The notes: generated by a model from the sequence alone, not told the origin. Shown: positions 23,354 through 32,526, numbered from the stretch's first letter. The stretch is 46,750 nucleotides of DNA from an uncultured Selenomonas sp. (GCA_905373085.1 CAJPRR010000004.1:1-46750); one strand, 5' to 3'. Made by a program: numbers and translations.

Positions 23354-26300
23354 TTAGAATCGGTAGGTGACCTGCGCCCTTGCGAAGTTGCCGAGCTTGA
23401 AGGTTTCGGGGCCGTGCAGGGTGTCGCGCTGGTTTGTGCTCTTGGCGTCGAAGGTGTAGAAAAGCTCCAAGAGCCAATTCTTCGCGGGGACGTAGCCGCC
23501 GCCGATGGAGAAGCTTTCGATGCCGTCGAGATAGCGGTCGGGCAGGTAGTCCGTACCGTTGCCGCCGAAGAAGGAGCCGTGCTCGAAATGCTTGTAGTCC
23601 ACGAACGCATTCCATGTGCCTGGCTTGTCCATATCGGCTTCGCCGATGTCAAGACGCGCCGTCCAGAAGGTCGGCACAGAGCCGTCCTGGCGTCCGCGCG
23701 GCGTGAAGATGTCAGTACGCACGGGATGATCGAAGGTCGAACGACCGTTCATATACTTGCCGAATGCGGAGCGATTCTGCCCGTAGTCGAAGGAAACGGC
23801 GGTCTTCTTGCCGATCTGCCACTTGGCGCCGACGCCGATGACGTTGGCGAGTTGGTCAAACGTATGCTCGTCATTGCCCTTGCCGTTCGCTGCAAGAATC
23901 GTATGCCTCTTATCGCCGACGGAGCGCAGATACCATGCCGTCACGCCGAGATTCGGCGCAAGCTCTTTTCTGACCTGCAGGTAGAACGCCTTGTCGATCG
24001 GCGGGATGTCATCTTTTTCGAGGACGACGCCCGTCGTCTTGATGAGGTTGCCGACGACATTGCCCAAAGAAGCGCGAGGCAGCTTGTTGCCGGATTCAGC
24101 TTCCGATACGATCTTATCAAGAAGTCGAAGATACTCATAGCCCATCTGGCTCATATTGGATAGGCCATAATTGCTGTTCGCATCTGCAGAAGGTTTTTGG
24201 TAAAGTTCCTCTTTGAAGAACTTTAGGACATCGATCTCCGTAAGCTTATACTTGTACGGGCTGGGTTCACTCCACTCATATTGATGACTGTAAGTACCAA
24301 CTACGCCGTCAAATGTATAATCATCGGATTTCGTCACGTAATCGGTTGAGGATTTCCCTCGCCCGGAAGACATCTCCCAAACCTCGCCCAAGGACTCGCT
24401 TTTTGGACGTCCTTCGGAGTCAAATTTGTAATTTCGCCAGTCTTCCCGTGCCCTATATTCCGCAAGCTCCTTGTAGGTGCTTTCCACTTCCGCAGAATGC
24501 TTCTGGAAATACGACCCATCGGACTGCAATGCGTCGGGATCGGTCGGCTTGATGGAAAATTTCTTTTCCATATCCCTAGCCCATGCCTTGCCTTCCGGGG
24601 TAGTTTCTCCATCAGGGCCGTTAAAATCTACTTGCCTCCGCTTGATCTTTACATTGCCATGCGAATCTTTGATCCTATAATAGACATAGGAACCAAACGT
24701 CGGCGGACTGAGCGGAATGGTTTTCTTCGCAAGATCGCTGCCATACGCCTGATTGACGATGGACTGCATCCGCTTCAATACTTCCATTTTGTCCGCAATC
24801 GTCGGAGCATCCTTGAGCTGCTGATAGAAGTATAGATTCTGCGTTTGCGCTGTATCGCCTGCCGCCTTTGCAGCAGCATACGCTTGATCGCCGGCATCAG
24901 CTGCATGCGCCGAATCCGTCACATCCCGATCAAGCCCGAGGAACTCCGCCATCGTCGGCGGCCGATAGAACGTCTGATTTGTCACATGCGTATATGCTGT
25001 GTCCGAAACGCCCGTCGAGTGCTTGAATGTACCGAAGCCCAAGCGCACCTGCATATCCTTCGCAGTGTTTGTATAGACGGCACGCACACCGTCGTACTCC
25101 TTGCCGAACCAATAGCCCGTGACGCCCATCGGCTCTTGGATGCGGCCGAGCGCAAAGGTCCAATCCTTCGCCTTGTGCGTCAGAGCCGCACGCTCCAGTC
25201 GTGCTTCGTTCAAGCCTTTGCTATCGGGCAGGCTTTGTGCCGTATCGACGTCGCCTCTGCCCGACAGGTTGCCGATGACGGTGAGATCGGTGTTCTCGCC
25301 GAGACGTGCGCTTGCGCCGACGCGCACGCGCTGCTCGAACGCATGACCGTCCGCATCGAGCATATTCTTCTGCGCCGCCTCGCTGACGGAAGAATTCTCC
25401 GTATACGTTGACTGCGGCCGATTCGTGCCGTTGTGCGCGTTCCAACGCATCTGATAGTCGCCGAAGAATTCGACGCCTTCCTTGCGGCTCTCGTCGAAGT
25501 CTTTGAGCAGGAAGCCCTGCAGGCGCGGCGCTTCGTCCTCTGCTGTTTCGTTGAGCGCAACGGGTGAGCCTGCCGCCTTTCTGACCTTCTTCTTCCATGC
25601 CGTATCGAACTTGAAGTTCGCGCCGAAGCGATAGACGCGCTCCTGTGTCGCGCGGTCGTCGTCACGATGATTGAAGAGATTGTTGATGCCGAAGTAAACC
25701 ATAGCATCGGGCGAAAGCTGCTTCTGGATCATCAGATTCCATATTCCGAAAGTCTTGCTCTGATAAACTTTATTGGAGTTGACGGCAGCGTTCGGCTCTA
25801 CGGGGTAATAATTCGCACTGTTTGCAAGCGTATTGCTGTCGAGCATGTCAATGTAATAGTCGCCCCAGATCTGACCGCTCCAACCGTACTGCTTGTTTTC
25901 ATAGGAGAAGCCGATGTCGATCTTATGCTTCGGGCGATCAATGAGGCGATCAGGCATCAAGGGGTCGGACTTGTTGATGGCATGAAGCCATGTATAGCCG
26001 AGCTTCACATTCCAGAAGGGACTGATCTGGTGACGCACTTCCGCCTCAAGTCCTGTGATCTCCGCCTGCCCGATGTTCTTGAAGCTGTAAATCATATCGG
26101 GTGCGCGCATCCATTTGGCACTTTCGCCAAGCTGCGGCGCAAAATCCATATATCTGCCCGTAAAGTAGACGCTCATATAGTCGCGAATGCGGTTGTGGAA
26201 GATGCCGAGACGTGCAGTAGTATCCTTCGACTCTCCTTCGATGCTCATGTCGATATTGAAGGACTTCTCCGGTTTGAGTTCGGGATTGCCTTCCCACCAC

Positions 26301-28339
26301 CATCCCATCTTCGCGACGCCGATGCCGACGGGATTGCTGCCGTACATCTCCCAGTTGTACCAAAGCTCGCCCATGCCCGGCTCCGTATAGCCCGTGCCGA
26401 TGTTCGCCTTGAAGCGACGATGCGGATTGCCGCCGATGTTGTGCGTGATGCCGAGGTTGCCCGAGATATTCGTGCCAAAGAGACTGCTGTGATCGAGGCG
26501 CAGAATCGGCGAGAAAATCGTGTTTTTCGACATCTGCCATGTATCGCCGACGAAAAGATTGTAGCGCTGAATCGTACCGCTGCCCACCGTGATGCGCTGA
26601 TCGCGGCTCCAGTATTCTTCGAGGAATGCTTTTCCGTTGAGCTTGGGCGCATTCGGATCTTGATCCTTGCCCCGCTTGAAATATTCTTCAACGATGTTTG
26701 CGCCTGAGGGATAGGAAGGATTTTCTGACCGCAGCCGATCCCTAAGCTCCATATAGGATTTGTAATCCTTGTCATCCATATCCGAGCCATCCGGCCAATG
26801 CGCCTGCCATGGCCAACTGGGAGGATACCATGAGGGTCTTTCATCCACCTGTGTCTTGCCTTTCAGGTACTTGTCATATTTTTCATAATCAATGCCGGGC
26901 AGAAAAGAACCTGCTTTGTTCTTATCATAGTAATAATATTCGTAGTCGATATCCCAATGAGGAAGTCCGTTCGCCTCATTCCCGCTGAACTTATAGTCGT
27001 GGATATGCGACCAAATATAATGCTTGTTATCGTCACCGCGAATCAAGCGATCCTGCTTTTCTATCAGCAGACTTTTATCGTAATCCCATGCGCTGATGTT
27101 GCGCGTCGAGGTGTTCGGCGAGTTTTTCAAACGGCTGCCTTCGCCGGACTCTCTTGTATAGCCAAAGCCGTAGCTGATGAGATGCTTGCTGTCAAGCTGC
27201 GTATTTGCCGACGCCTTGAGGTCAAATTGGCTGTGATCGACGTCATCGACATAGCGCAGCTCGTTTTTCCCCTCGTATGTCGTCTTGCCTGCATAGTTGA
27301 TCAGCGACACATCGTCTTCCTTGATGCTCGTATAGTTCAGCTCGACGTTCCAGTCGCTGATTTTGTTCATGCCGCGCCAACCGAGATTGTAAGAATTGCG
27401 GTCGGTCTTGCGCTTGAAATGCTGCTGCGGCTCAAGGTCGGAATCCGTGCGCTTGACGTCGCGAAGGAGATCCTCGGCGTAGTGATCGACGCGGAACTCG
27501 AAGGAGTTGTTCTTGTTGGCGTCGTAGGTGCCGACAAGTCCGACCGTCGCCGTATCGCCGTAGTAGCGCAGCGCCGTCGGCAGCCAATCCTTTACCTTGT
27601 TCCACTCTGCACCTTGCAATTCCGGAAGCGTAGCGTTCTTTCGATGCACGCTCGCATACACAGGCATGACCTCGCGCTTGCTGCCCGAAAGGCCGATACG
27701 GAACTTGCCCATGTCGCCTGAGTCGGCGCGCAGGAAGAAGTTCGTATAGGGGATCGTGTGCTCGTCGTCGGCACGGCGCATGCTCTCGACGTTGAACTGC
27801 ACGCCCGGCTCATGCTGCGCCTTCTTGGTGATGATGTTGACGACGCCGCCGATGGCGTCCGAGCCGTATTTCGCGCTCGCTGCGCCTTGGATGATCTCGA
27901 TGCGCTCGACGTTCTCCGTGCCGAGACGCATGACTTCGTCCGCCGCGCCCGAATATTTCGCAAGATCTCCCAAGACGGGCTGTCCGTCCACGAGAATCAA
28001 CGTGTGGCGCGGCTCTGCTCCGCGAATCGAGATGCCGACACGCCCCATGGCGTCGACCGTGCGCGAGACGCCCGTCTCGGAGAAGATGATGTCTTCAACG
28101 GCTTTCGCCTGCTTCTTCTCGATGTCCTCCTTCGTGATGATCGTCTTCTGCTGCGACTCGTACTTCGCTTCTTCCTGCGCCGCCTGCGCCTCGACGTCAA
28201 CGGCTTCCGTCTGGATGCGCTGTGTCTCCTGGGGGGGGGCATCTTCCGCGTGAGCCGCACTCAAAGGCGCCGCCAGCCAAAGCGCTACGCCCAGCGAGAG
28301 CAGCTTGTAATCGCGAAGACGGAATCTCTTCCTTGCCAT
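23354..28339 (-). CDS. TonB-dependent receptor fused to a C-terminal porin-like barrel
   Basis: A 1661-residue outer-membrane protein, about twice the usual receptor length. Residues 1-31 are a signal peptide. A TonB plug follows (about 60-170, with SIRGAEPRHTLILVDGQPV and GSDAIGGVVNIITK), then a first beta-barrel ending near 910 with VYRFGANFKF, the usual receptor end. After a linker (about 912-950), a second barrel-like region runs to the terminal Phe. It reads like the OmpM porin upstream: VEFFGDYQMRW, then LGRIQEPMGVTGYWFGKEYDG. Two AT-richer stretches encode long hydrophilic insertions (about 430-560 and 1190-1400). Nine C residues fall in codons 34-37. Start ATG follows AAGGAGG. Substrate unknown; iron, cobalamin or a glycan are possible. 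Confidence 0.85.
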   Translation of the reverse strand: MARKRFRLRDYKLLSLGVALWLAAPLSAAHAEDAPPQETQRIQTEAVDVEAQAAQEEAKYESQQKTIITKEDIEKKQAKAVEDIIFSETGVSRTVDAMGRVGISIRGAEPRHTLILVDGQPVLGDLAKYSGAADEVMRLGTENVERIEIIQGAASAKYGSDAIGGVVNIITKKAQHEPGVQFNVESMRRADDEHTIPYTNFFLRADSGDMGKFRIGLSGSKREVMPVYASVHRKNATLPELQGAEWNKVKDWLPTALRYYGDTATVGLVGTYDANKNNSFEFRVDHYAEDLLRDVKRTDSDLEPQQHFKRKTDRNSYNLGWRGMNKISDWNVELNYTSIKEDDVSLINYAGKTTYEGKNELRYVDDVDHSQFDLKASANTQLDSKHLISYGFGYTRESGEGSRLKNSPNTSTRNISAWDYDKSLLIEKQDRLIRGDDNKHYIWSHIHDYKFSGNEANGLPHWDIDYEYYYYDKNKAGSFLPGIDYEKYDKYLKGKTQVDERPSWYPPSWPWQAHWPDGSDMDDKDYKSYMELRDRLRSENPSYPSGANIVEEYFKRGKDQDPNAPKLNGKAFLEEYWSRDQRITVGSGTIQRYNLFVGDTWQMSKNTIFSPILRLDHSSLFGTNISGNLGITHNIGGNPHRRFKANIGTGYTEPGMGELWYNWEMYGSNPVGIGVAKMGWWWEGNPELKPEKSFNIDMSIEGESKDTTARLGIFHNRIRDYMSVYFTGRYMDFAPQLGESAKWMRAPDMIYSFKNIGQAEITGLEAEVRHQISPFWNVKLGYTWLHAINKSDPLMPDRLIDRPKHKIDIGFSYENKQYGWSGQIWGDYYIDMLDSNTLANSANYYPVEPNAAVNSNKVYQSKTFGIWNLMIQKQLSPDAMVYFGINNLFNHRDDDRATQERVYRFGANFKFDTAWKKKVRKAAGSPVALNETAEDEAPRLQGFLLKDFDESRKEGVEFFGDYQMRWNAHNGTNRPQSTYTENSSVSEAAQKNMLDADGHAFEQRVRVGASARLGENTDLTVIGNLSGRGDVDTAQSLPDSKGLNEARLERAALTHKAKDWTFALGRIQEPMGVTGYWFGKEYDGVRAVYTNTAKDMQVRLGFGTFKHSTGVSDTAYTHVTNQTFYRPPTMAEFLGLDRDVTDSAHAADAGDQAYAAAKAAGDTAQTQNLYFYQQLKDAPTIADKMEVLKRMQSIVNQAYGSDLAKKTIPLSPPTFGSYVYYRIKDSHGNVKIKRRQVDFNGPDGETTPEGKAWARDMEKKFSIKPTDPDALQSDGSYFQKHSAEVESTYKELAEYRAREDWRNYKFDSEGRPKSESLGEVWEMSSGRGKSSTDYVTKSDDYTFDGVVGTYSHQYEWSEPSPYKYKLTEIDVLKFFKEELYQKPSADANSNYGLSNMSQMGYEYLRLLDKIVSEAESGNKLPRASLGNVVGNLIKTTGVVLEKDDIPPIDKAFYLQVRKELAPNLGVTAWYLRSVGDKRHTILAANGKGNDEHTFDQLANVIGVGAKWQIGKKTAVSFDYGQNRSAFGKYMNGRSTFDHPVRTDIFTPRGRQDGSVPTFWTARLDIGEADMDKPGTWNAFVDYKHFEHGSFFGGNGTDYLPDRYLDGIESFSIGGGYVPAKNWLLELFYTFDAKSTNQRDTLHGPETFKLGNFARAQVTYRF
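28231..28239 (-). repeat. Poly-C (9) tract in the TonB-receptor gene
   Basis: Nine consecutive G on the + strand (C in the coding strand) just after the signal-peptide codons. A gain or loss of one base would shift the frame and stop the receptor early, the pattern of phase-variable surface genes. Confidence 0.85.
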
Positions 28340-28381
28340 GCTGTTTCCTCCTTGGTGAGTATGAAATGAATTGCGGTCTCT

Positions 28382-28410
28382 ATTATAAAAGAAAATAAAA
28401 ATGAATACAA
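28382..28410 (-). promoter_or_regulatory. Promoter of the TonB-receptor gene
   Basis: On the - strand TTGTAT (28410-28405) and TATAAT (28387-28382) are 17 bp apart, in a strongly AT-rich stretch (28380-28450) 43 bp before the start codon. The AT-rich stretch could also hold a regulator site, but I could not read a clear Fur box. Confidence 0.75.
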
Positions 28411-28457
28411 TTACAAAATTAGAGTTTTATCAATTAAAAAAATATAATTGTTATCCG

Positions 28458-28493
28458 TCTGCGCCATTCGGGCTTGGCTTCCTGGACTTTCAT
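28458..28493 (+). repeat. Dispersed degenerate repeat, copy 2
   Basis: 36 bp, 30 of 36 identical to 34-69, in the divergent promoter region between the TonB receptor and the LysR regulator. It ends 11 bp before the -35 box of the LysR promoter. Confidence 0.5.
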
Positions 28494-28504
28494 CGGAAAT
28501 TCAC

Positions 28505-28533
28505 TTGCCTTGGGAAAGATTCCCCCATATAAT
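28505..28533 (+). promoter_or_regulatory. Promoter of the LysR regulator gene
   Basis: TTGCCT (28505-28510) and TATAAT (28528-28533), 17 bp apart, 70 bp before the start codon. Confidence 0.75.
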
Positions 28534-28603
28534 AAAAGGCGTATACAATGTGCGGCGGCTGGATGCTGCACGGGCGCTTTGGCGCCGAAGGGGAGACGGA
28601 AGA

Positions 28604-29488
28604 ATGGACATCAAGGACATGCGCGCCTTTTATGCGATCGTGGAGGAGGGCAATATCAGCCACGCTGCAGGGCGGCTCGCCATGGCGCAGCCCGCGCTGT
28701 CGAGGCAGATGAAGCGGCTGGAAAGTGCGCTCGGCGTGAAGCTCTTCGAGCGCGGCAGCCGCCGCATCCGGCTGACGGAGGCGGGGCGCGTCCTCAAGGT
28801 GCGCGTCGAACAGATCTTGGGACTCGTCGACGGCACGGTGCGCGAGATTCGGGATGTGGGCGAAGGCACGGCCGGCGAGGTGCGCATCGGCACGATCACC
28901 AGCTCGGGCGCAAATCTCGTGCCGGGGCTTCTGGCGGCGTTTCACGAGGCGCATCCGCGCGTGACGTTCCAGATTTTCGAGGCCGAGGGCGCACGCGTCC
29001 TCGACATGCTCGACAACCGCCTCGTCGAGATCGCCGTCACGCGCACGGAGGTTGAGCGCGAGAGCTATGATTCCATCGTGCTCGCGAACGAACCGCTGGC
29101 CGCGATGATGAATCGCGCCTCGTCCTGCGGTGCGGCAGAAGATCGCGTGCGGCTCGAAGAGCTTGCCGAGCCGTCGATCATCATCCCGCTTCGCTGGCAG
29201 GGCGTGTTCCTCGCCGCCTGCCGGAAGGCAGGTTTCGAGCCGCGCATCCTGTGCCTGAGCGACAGCATCGTGCAGGACGTCCTGGCGGCGAAGGCGGGAC
29301 TGGGCGCGGCGATCCTGCCGCAGTCGGCGAAGAGTCTCTTGACGGACACGGCAATGGTCTGCAAGCGGATCGTCGAGCCGGAGATCTTGACGCATACGGT
29401 GATCGCGTGGAAGCGCGACCGACCGCTTTCAGCGGCGGCTTCGAGCTTCTTGGCGCTCCTTCGCGAGCGCCTTTTGACAGGAAGCTGA
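28604..29488 (+). CDS. LysR-family transcriptional regulator
   Basis: A 294-residue regulator. Residues 1-60 are the LysR winged helix-turn-helix (AFYAIVEEGNISHAAGRLAM, then QPALSRQMKRLE), and 90-290 the periplasmic-binding-protein-like effector domain. The frame is open further upstream, but ATG 28604 gives the standard MDIKDMRAFY start and lies behind GGGAGACGGAAG. It is transcribed divergently from the TonB-receptor gene with 264 bp between, the classical arrangement in which a LysR protein controls its neighbour. The effector is unknown. Confidence 0.92.
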   Translation: MDIKDMRAFYAIVEEGNISHAAGRLAMAQPALSRQMKRLESALGVKLFERGSRRIRLTEAGRVLKVRVEQILGLVDGTVREIRDVGEGTAGEVRIGTITSSGANLVPGLLAAFHEAHPRVTFQIFEAEGARVLDMLDNRLVEIAVTRTEVERESYDSIVLANEPLAAMMNRASSCGAAEDRVRLEELAEPSIIIPLRWQGVFLAACRKAGFEPRILCLSDSIVQDVLAAKAGLGAAILPQSAKSLLTDTAMVCKRIVEPEILTHTVIAWKRDRPLSAAASSFLALLRERLLTGS

Positions 29489-29503
29489 GAGTGATGAGAT
29501 GGA

Positions 29504-29530
29504 GCGTCCGCACGCAAGCGTGCAGGACGC
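29504..29530 (+). other. Hairpin upstream of the response-regulator gene
   Basis: GCGTCC-GCACGC pairs with GCGTGC-GGACGC with a 2-nt centre and one bulged A. There is no T run, so it is a weak terminator or a leader structure. A TTGACA lies at 29474-29479 inside the end of the LysR gene, with no good -10 at the right distance. Confidence 0.4.
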
Positions 29531-29553
29531 AGTGAAGAACAGGAGGATACAGC

Positions 29554-30327
29554 ATGCCGAGAGCAGCAAAAGCAGAAAAAGCAACAAAAGAGAAGAAAAG
29601 CATGACGACGGAGTCGGTGAGCGCGGCAGAGGCGGCGGAAGCGGCGAAGAAGATCATGATCGTCGAGGACGAGAGACGCATCGCACGCTTCCTGCAGATG
29701 GAGCTGGAGCACGAGGGCTTCGAGACGGAGACGGAGGAGAACGGACGCCGCGCCTACGAGCGCATCGTGCAGGAGCAGTACGATCTCGTGCTCTTGGACA
29801 TCATGCTGCCCGATATGGACGGCCTCGAGGTCTGCCGCCGCGTGCGCGAGATCAGCGACGTGCCGATCATCATGCTGACGGCGAAGGACGATGTCGAGGA
29901 CAAGGTCAACGGTCTCGACATTGGCGCCGACGACTACATTACGAAGCCCTTCGCCATTCAGGAGCTTTTGGCTCGCGTGCGTGCGGCGATCCGCGTGCAC
30001 AAGGCGAACGAGGACGGCAATCGCAACGAACGCGTGCTCGCGGTCAAGGATCTCGTGCTCTATCCGGGACGCTACGAGGTGCGCGTCAAGGGCGAGCTTG
30101 TCGAGCTGACGAAGAAGGAGTATTCGCTCCTTGAGTACATGCTGCGCAACAAGCCCAATGTCCTGACGCGCGACCAGATCCTGCAGGAGGTCTGGGGCTA
30201 TGACTACGTAGGCGACACGAATGTGGTCGATGTCTACATCCGCTACCTGCGTGCGAAGATCGACGAACGGTTCGACGACAAGTACATCTATACGGTGCGG
30301 GGCGTCGGCTATGCGGTCAAGGGCTAG
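29554..30327 (+). CDS. OmpR/PhoB-family response regulator
   Basis: A 257-residue DNA-binding response regulator. A Lys/Ala-rich N-terminal extension of about 33 residues precedes the receiver domain (KIMIVEDE, phosphorylated D82 in LLDIMLPDMDG, and the conserved Lys in ITKPF). The C-terminal winged helix (EYSLLEYMLRNKPNVLTRDQILQ region, ending in the VRGVGYAVKG hairpin) binds DNA. The start at 29554 has a strong AGGAGG; a second ATG at 29602 would remove part of the extension. It overlaps the kinase gene. Confidence 0.9.
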   Translation: MPRAAKAEKATKEKKSMTTESVSAAEAAEAAKKIMIVEDERRIARFLQMELEHEGFETETEENGRRAYERIVQEQYDLVLLDIMLPDMDGLEVCRRVREISDVPIIMLTAKDDVEDKVNGLDIGADDYITKPFAIQELLARVRAAIRVHKANEDGNRNERVLAVKDLVLYPGRYEVRVKGELVELTKKEYSLLEYMLRNKPNVLTRDQILQEVWGYDYVGDTNVVDVYIRYLRAKIDERFDDKYIYTVRGVGYAVKG

Positions 30328-31795
30328 GCGGCTCTGGCGTGCACTTTCCCGTCTGCGCTCCTCGCGGCACATGCGCATATCGACGTGGCTGACGCTCGTC
30401 TATGCGGCGGTGCTTGTCTTCGTGCTCGTGTTCACGAGCATCGTCTCCGCCATCGGCATCTACTATTCCCTCTACCATCAGGCGGAGATCGAGCTCATAC
30501 GCTCGCAGGAGCATGTGCTCGCCGCGATTGAGCGCGGCACGGAAGTCTTTAATGAGACTGCGCCCGACATGCGCCACCGCTACCCGCTCGCCTTCGCCGT
30601 CTACGAGGAGGATCTCCTGATGCCCGGCGTCGTGCTGCGCGTGACGGAGGGCGCGGACGGCCCCGTCGTCTACGAATCGGATACGCACTACCCGTCGATC
30701 AGCCTCGTCGAGTCGCATATCGACCAACATCCGCCCCTTTGGGCAAATGCGGCCATGTACGTTTCGACCATCGGCAACACGCACATCTACTATCACAAGG
30801 TCATCATCAATCAGAGCGGGCACACCTATGTGCTGCATTTCTTCCGCACGATCACGGCGGAGAGCCACTTCCTCACGACACTGCAGAAGGTGCTGACCAT
30901 CACGAACCTTGCGGGCATCGTCCTGGCGCTCGTCGCCGGCTACTTCATCAGTTGCCGCATCCTGCGCCCGATCCGCACGATGACGCAGGCAGCGCGCTCT
31001 CTTGAAATCACCGACCTCGGGCGGCGCATCGTCGTGCCGCCCGTCAAGGACGAGCTGGCGGAGCTTGCCGAGACGTTCAACCGTATGCTCGACCGCATAC
31101 AGGCGGGCTTCGAGCAGCAGAGGCGCTTCGTGTCCGACGCCTCGCACGAGCTTCGGACGCCCGTGACGGTCATCCGCGGCTATTCGGACATGCTGAGCCG
31201 CTGGGGTGCGAGCGATCCCGAGACGCTCGAAGAAGGGCTGACCGCCATACGCTCGGAGGCCGAGGACATGCAGGGACTGATCGAGAAGCTCCTGTTCCTC
31301 GCACGCGCCGATCAGAAGCGGCTTGCCATGCACAAAGAACGGCTGGAGCTTGCGCCGCTGGTCGAGGACGTCGCGAAGAAGATGGCGCTCATCGCGACGC
31401 GGCACGAAGTCGAGCTTCTTGCCAGCGAGCCGGGCGCGGTCTACGTCGATCCTCTGCTCATGAAGCACATGATGCGCATCATCCTCGAAAACAGCATGAA
31501 GTACACGCCCAAGGGCGGACGCATCACCATCGAACTGCGCCGCGGCGCGGGCGAGATGCTTCTGACGCTTGCCGACAACGGCATCGGCATTGCGAAGGAG
31601 CATCAGAAAAAAGTTTTCGAGCGCTTCTATCGCGTCGATTCCGCGCGCACGCGCGGCAAGGACGCGCCGGGCGGCACGGGGCTCGGCCTTTCGATCGCAC
31701 GCTGGATCGCCGAGCAGCACGCGATCGGCATCGAGCTGGTCAGCGATCTCGGCAAGGGCACGAAGTTCATCCTCCATGTGCCGTGCGTGGAGTGA
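30311..31795 (+). CDS. Sensor histidine kinase
   Basis: A 494-residue membrane sensor. Transmembrane helices lie at about 26-51 and 195-218, enclosing an extracytoplasmic sensor of some 140 residues. A HAMP domain follows (RILRPIRTMTQAARSLEI), then HisKA with the phosphorylated His (H279, SHELRTP), then HATPase with N, G1 and G2 boxes (ENSMKYTP, DNGIGIAKEH, GGTGLGLSI). It phosphorylates the upstream regulator. The start is uncertain: ATG 30311 overlaps the regulator by 17 bp; ATG 30371 is the alternative and lacks a good ribosome-binding site. The signal sensed is unknown. Confidence 0.88.
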   Translation: MRSRARRLWRALSRLRSSRHMRISTWLTLVYAAVLVFVLVFTSIVSAIGIYYSLYHQAEIELIRSQEHVLAAIERGTEVFNETAPDMRHRYPLAFAVYEEDLLMPGVVLRVTEGADGPVVYESDTHYPSISLVESHIDQHPPLWANAAMYVSTIGNTHIYYHKVIINQSGHTYVLHFFRTITAESHFLTTLQKVLTITNLAGIVLALVAGYFISCRILRPIRTMTQAARSLEITDLGRRIVVPPVKDELAELAETFNRMLDRIQAGFEQQRRFVSDASHELRTPVTVIRGYSDMLSRWGASDPETLEEGLTAIRSEAEDMQGLIEKLLFLARADQKRLAMHKERLELAPLVEDVAKKMALIATRHEVELLASEPGAVYVDPLLMKHMMRIILENSMKYTPKGGRITIELRRGAGEMLLTLADNGIGIAKEHQKKVFERFYRVDSARTRGKDAPGGTGLGLSIARWIAEQHAIGIELVSDLGKGTKFILHVPCVE

Positions 31796-31851
31796 GCGCA
31801 AGCGTTGCCTTGCGGGCAAAAAGCGTGAAGAGCGCAAAGGAGGCTGCAGTC

Positions 31852-32526
31852 TTGCAGACAAAGGGAAAGCTTCTCGTCTTGGAGGCGGGCGACGGCTCGG
31901 GCAAGGCGACGCAGACGAAGATGCTCGAGGAGAGACTCGCCGCCGAAGGCCGCCGCGTGCGGCAGGTCGAGTTCCCCGACTACGAGTCGCCGTCGTCGGC
32001 GCTCGTGCGCATGTACCTCGGCGGCGACTTCGGCGAGCGTGCGTCCGAGGTCAATGCCTACGCCGCATCCGCCTTCTTCGCCGTTGACCGCTACGCTTCG
32101 TTTCAGACGAAGTGGCGTGCGGATTTGGAGTCGGGCGCGATCGTCCTCGCCGATCGCTACACGACGGCGAACATGGTGCATCAGGCCGTGAAGATCGAGA
32201 ATGCGGCCGAGCGCGAGGCTTTCCTCGCGTGGCTGGAGGATTTCGAGTACGGAAAGCTCGCGCTGCCGCGCCCCGATCTCGTCCTCTTCCTCGACATGGA
32301 TCCTGCCGTGAGCCGCCGCCTCATCGCGGCGCGGGCAGCGACCGGCGGCGCGGTGCGCGACATCCACGAGCGCGACGAGGACTATCTCGTGCGCTGCCAT
32401 CGGGCGTCGGTTCATCTTGCCATGCGCTGCGGCTGGCAGCGCATCCGCTGCAGCGAGGCGGGCGAGCCGCTTTCGCGCGAGGCGGTGCATGAAGAAATCT
32501 ACGAAGCGGTGCGGCGCATCCTTTGA
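31852..32526 (+). CDS. tmk: Thymidylate kinase
   Basis: A 224-residue dTMP kinase, phosphorylating dTMP to dTDP for DNA synthesis. The P-loop is GDGSGKATQ (about 12-20), the substrate motif is ADRYTTANM, and the lid region is rich in Arg. TTG 31852 is chosen because AGGAGG (31839-31844) lies 7 bases upstream and the protein then begins just before the P-loop, as in relatives; the same frame is open from the end of the kinase gene. The gene lies between a two-component system and RNase M5, a setting close to the tmk-containing housekeeping clusters of Firmicutes. Confidence 0.88.
   Translation: MQTKGKLLVLEAGDGSGKATQTKMLEERLAAEGRRVRQVEFPDYESPSSALVRMYLGGDFGERASEVNAYAASAFFAVDRYASFQTKWRADLESGAIVLADRYTTANMVHQAVKIENAAEREAFLAWLEDFEYGKLALPRPDLVLFLDMDPAVSRRLIAARAATGGAVRDIHERDEDYLVRCHRASVHLAMRCGWQRIRCSEAGEPLSREAVHEEIYEAVRRIL

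Noticed and set aside
28380..28450. Fur box in the AT-rich promoter of the TonB receptor
   Set aside because: No stretch gives a convincing 7-1-7 inverted repeat; AT-richness alone makes partial matches likely.
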